From positions 1 through 5,862 of the forward strand of contig CAMLJR010000160.1 in the NCBI GenBank assembly GCA_946480345.1: a stretch of DNA of 5,862 nt. The letters are read 5' to 3'. The DNA comes from an uncultured Spongiibacteraceae bacterium (lineage in GTDB: Bacteria > Pseudomonadota > Gammaproteobacteria > Pseudomonadales > CAMLJR01). A program made the position numbers and the translations under genes. The notes under the pieces are model-generated. The model was not told where the DNA came from. It saw only the letters and a program-made list of their open reading frames with translations, and searched no databases. Positions 4,646-5,862 of the stretch are shown in pieces; position 1 is the first letter of the stretch; each line of letters opens with the position of its first letter.

Positions 4646-5461
4646 TTAATAAAACAGCCCCATTCCACCGTCGTGACAAATCGCCGCACCGGTAACAAAA
4701 CGCGATTCATCGGATGCGAGATATACGAACGCGTGGGCGGTGTCTTCCGGCTGGCTGTTCATATTTAGCGGAGTCATCGCCGCGAGTGCCTGCTCTGCCG
4801 CCTCTCTCGACGCCCATAAACCATGTGCGACGTAATCGTTGAGCCCCTGATCGATCAGCGGTGTCATCGTAACGCCAGGGTGAATCGAATTGACGCGAAT
4901 TTTTTTCGCGCCCAATTCCTTCGCTGCGCATAGCGTCAGCATACGCGCGGCGGATTTCGATACGTGGTAGCCAATATTGTTCGCGTTCGACATATACGAT
5001 GCCATCGAAATATTGTTGATGATCGCGCCACCGCCAGAATGACGTTTCACTGCATCGGCTAATGCGACAGTGCAATATTTAATGCCGAGAAATAATGCAT
5101 CGTGATTAACGGCCATGACTTTGCGTAAATCGTCGAGTGAGGTTTGCTCAATGTCGCCATGGATCGCGATGCCGGCGTTATTCACCAGCACATCGAGGCC
5201 ACCAAACGCTTTTACCGTGTGCTCGACGATTCGCGGCCAGTCAGCTTCGCTAGTGACATCGTGTTGCAGCAATTGAAAACGACCGCGACCGTGACGCGAT
5301 TCGATGTCGGCGGTAATCGCTTCTGCCTGCTCCAAGCGCATGTCCGTGGCGATGACGCCTTTCGCACCTTCTCGCAAAAACGCATCGCATACGGCGACAC
5401 CAATATTGCCGACGCGACCGGCACCCGTGACGATGGCAACCTTATCTTTTAAGCGATTCAT
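4646..5461 (-). CDS. Short-chain dehydrogenase/reductase (classical SDR)
   Basis: This 271-residue cytosolic NAD(P)-dependent oxidoreductase interconverts an alcohol and a ketone. The cofactor motif is TGAGRVGNIG (residues 12-21), with wider glycine spacing than the classical TGxxxGxG. D40 at the end of the second strand (VIATDMR) favours NAD over NADP. Further motifs are HDVT (67-70), NNAG (94-97) and N119, and the catalytic S152, Y165 and K169 (YHVSK) have the normal 13-residue Ser-Tyr spacing. The end reads DGGMGLFY. The family includes hydroxysteroid and cyclic alcohol dehydrogenases, but the substrate is not readable. The start at 5461 has GAGG (5470-5467) just upstream and the family-typical MNRLKDKVAIVTGAG. 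Upstream in-frame codons exist at 5482 (ATG) and 5512 (GTG). The GTG lies upstream of the -10 box, so it cannot be on that transcript. Confidence 0.9.
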   Translation of the reverse strand: MNRLKDKVAIVTGAGRVGNIGVAVCDAFLREGAKGVIATDMRLEQAEAITADIESRHGRGRFQLLQHDVTSEADWPRIVEHTVKAFGGLDVLVNNAGIAIHGDIEQTSLDDLRKVMAVNHDALFLGIKYCTVALADAVKRHSGGGAIINNISMASYMSNANNIGYHVSKSAARMLTLCAAKELGAKKIRVNSIHPGVTMTPLIDQGLNDYVAHGLWASREAAEQALAAMTPLNMNSQPEDTAHAFVYLASDESRFVTGAAICHDGGMGLFY

Positions 5462-5501
5462 AGCAACCTCATTTTTATTCATGGTGGAAAAATACGGAGG
5501 G

Positions 5502-5532
5502 ATTATACGCACGCGAACTTTTATTCATCCAA
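5502..5532 (-). promoter_or_regulatory. Promoter of the short-chain dehydrogenase
   Basis: A perfect -10 box TATAAT lies at 5507-5502 on the minus strand, about 40 bases before the start codon. The best -35 match is TTGGAT (5532-5527) at a long spacing of 19, so the -35 is weak. A start site near 5495 would give a leader of about 35 bases carrying the GAGG ribosome site. This makes the gene its own unit rather than a simple continuation of apbE transcription. Confidence 0.5.
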
Positions 5533-5546
5533 CCCCAATCGCGTTG

Positions 5547-5862
5547 TTACTGCACTGGCGGGTCAAAATAACGTCGCATCTTCTGCGTATAAAAAACCTG
5601 GAACGATTTGCCATTGTGCACGATGAAATACGCCGCCAAATTGTGCGCCCGTGCATACGCCAGACCTTCGTCAGGACCCAGCACCTCAAGAACCGTATCG
5701 TAGCCATCGGCGAGTGTCGCACTGTCGGCGACTACTGTTACCGCCGCAAGCTTATGCGTAATCGGTCGGCCACTGCGCGGGTCGATCGTATGCGAATAGC
5801 GCTGGCCATCCTTCTCGAAATAGTTCCGATAATCGCCCGCCGTCGTGACACCGACGTTATCG
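5547..5862 (-). CDS. apbE: ApbE, FAD:protein FMN transferase, 5' end outside window
   Basis: The last 104 residues of an ApbE protein are visible, in frame from base 5861 on the minus strand. ApbE uses FAD and Mg2+ to attach FMN covalently to a threonine of target flavoproteins, typically as an exported lipoprotein on the periplasmic side; the signal region is outside the window. Visible conserved blocks are TTAGDYRNYFEKDG (residues 6-19, family SGDYRNYF), RYSHTIDPRSGRP (21-33), and LADGYDTVLEVLGP (50-63). In the last block D52 and T56 have the D-x3-T spacing of the metal ligands. The chain ends with a short tail, TQKMRRYFDPPVQ. No FMN-target protein is visible, so its client is unknown. No hairpin is seen in the 40 bases after the stop, so some transcription could run on into the dehydrogenase gene. 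Confidence 0.9.
   Translation of the reverse strand, partial: DNVGVTTAGDYRNYFEKDGQRYSHTIDPRSGRPITHKLAAVTVVADSATLADGYDTVLEVLGPDEGLAYARAHNLAAYFIVHNGKSFQVFYTQKMRRYFDPPVQ

Noticed and set aside
5462..5512. Extension of the dehydrogenase to a GTG at 5512 or an ATG at 5482
   Set aside because: The GTG is upstream of the -10 box, neither codon has a Shine-Dalgarno, and SDR proteins normally begin a few residues before the first strand, as with the start at 5461.

Overview
The window reads as a chromosomal segment of a proteobacterium, most likely a heterotrophic gammaproteobacterium. The basis is the protein families, the Shine-Dalgarno-led genes, the rho-independent terminators and a dispersed palindrome of the TAGGGCGCA type. 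This placement is an inference from general impression; no marker gene is present.

Layout. (1) 1-1452, plus strand: the 3' part of a type I Baeyer-Villiger monooxygenase, closed by a hairpin terminator. (2) 1620-2051, plus: a small SnoaL/NTF2-like protein with its own Shine-Dalgarno. It is followed by about 190 bases that hold only a 24-codon reading frame resembling the start of a lost membrane protein. (3) 2246-3352, plus: a membrane-anchored alpha/beta hydrolase with codon use unlike the monooxygenase. Its last four codons and stop lie inside a palindromic repeat (3338-3407). (4) 3430-3937, minus: a brnT-brnA type II toxin-antitoxin pair with a 4-base ATGA overlap. The toxin's N-terminal codons are out of frame by one base at a run of seven A, and a 17-bp palindrome covers its promoter and start. 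(5) 4115-4534, plus: a VOC (glyoxalase-fold) protein. (6) 4646-5461, minus: a short-chain dehydrogenase with its own promoter, convergent with the VOC gene on a shared hairpin terminator. (7) 5547-5862, minus: the 3' end of apbE, an FAD:protein FMN transferase.

How the genes may work together. The short-chain dehydrogenase (alcohol to ketone) and the Baeyer-Villiger monooxygenase (ketone to ester or lactone) are enzyme types that often act in sequence on cyclic or steroid-like alcohols. SnoaL-like proteins and hydrolases are frequent companions. Here, however, the genes are separate transcription units on both strands, so a shared pathway is only a suggestion. The centre (about 2050-3950) looks like an accessory insert: a hydrolase with atypical codons, a dispersed palindrome, a decayed toxin-antitoxin pair and a gene remnant.

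I saw no clearly new system. The most informative points are the one-base frameshift in brnT, the palindrome that supplies the hydrolase C-terminus, and the operator-like palindrome over the brnT start.
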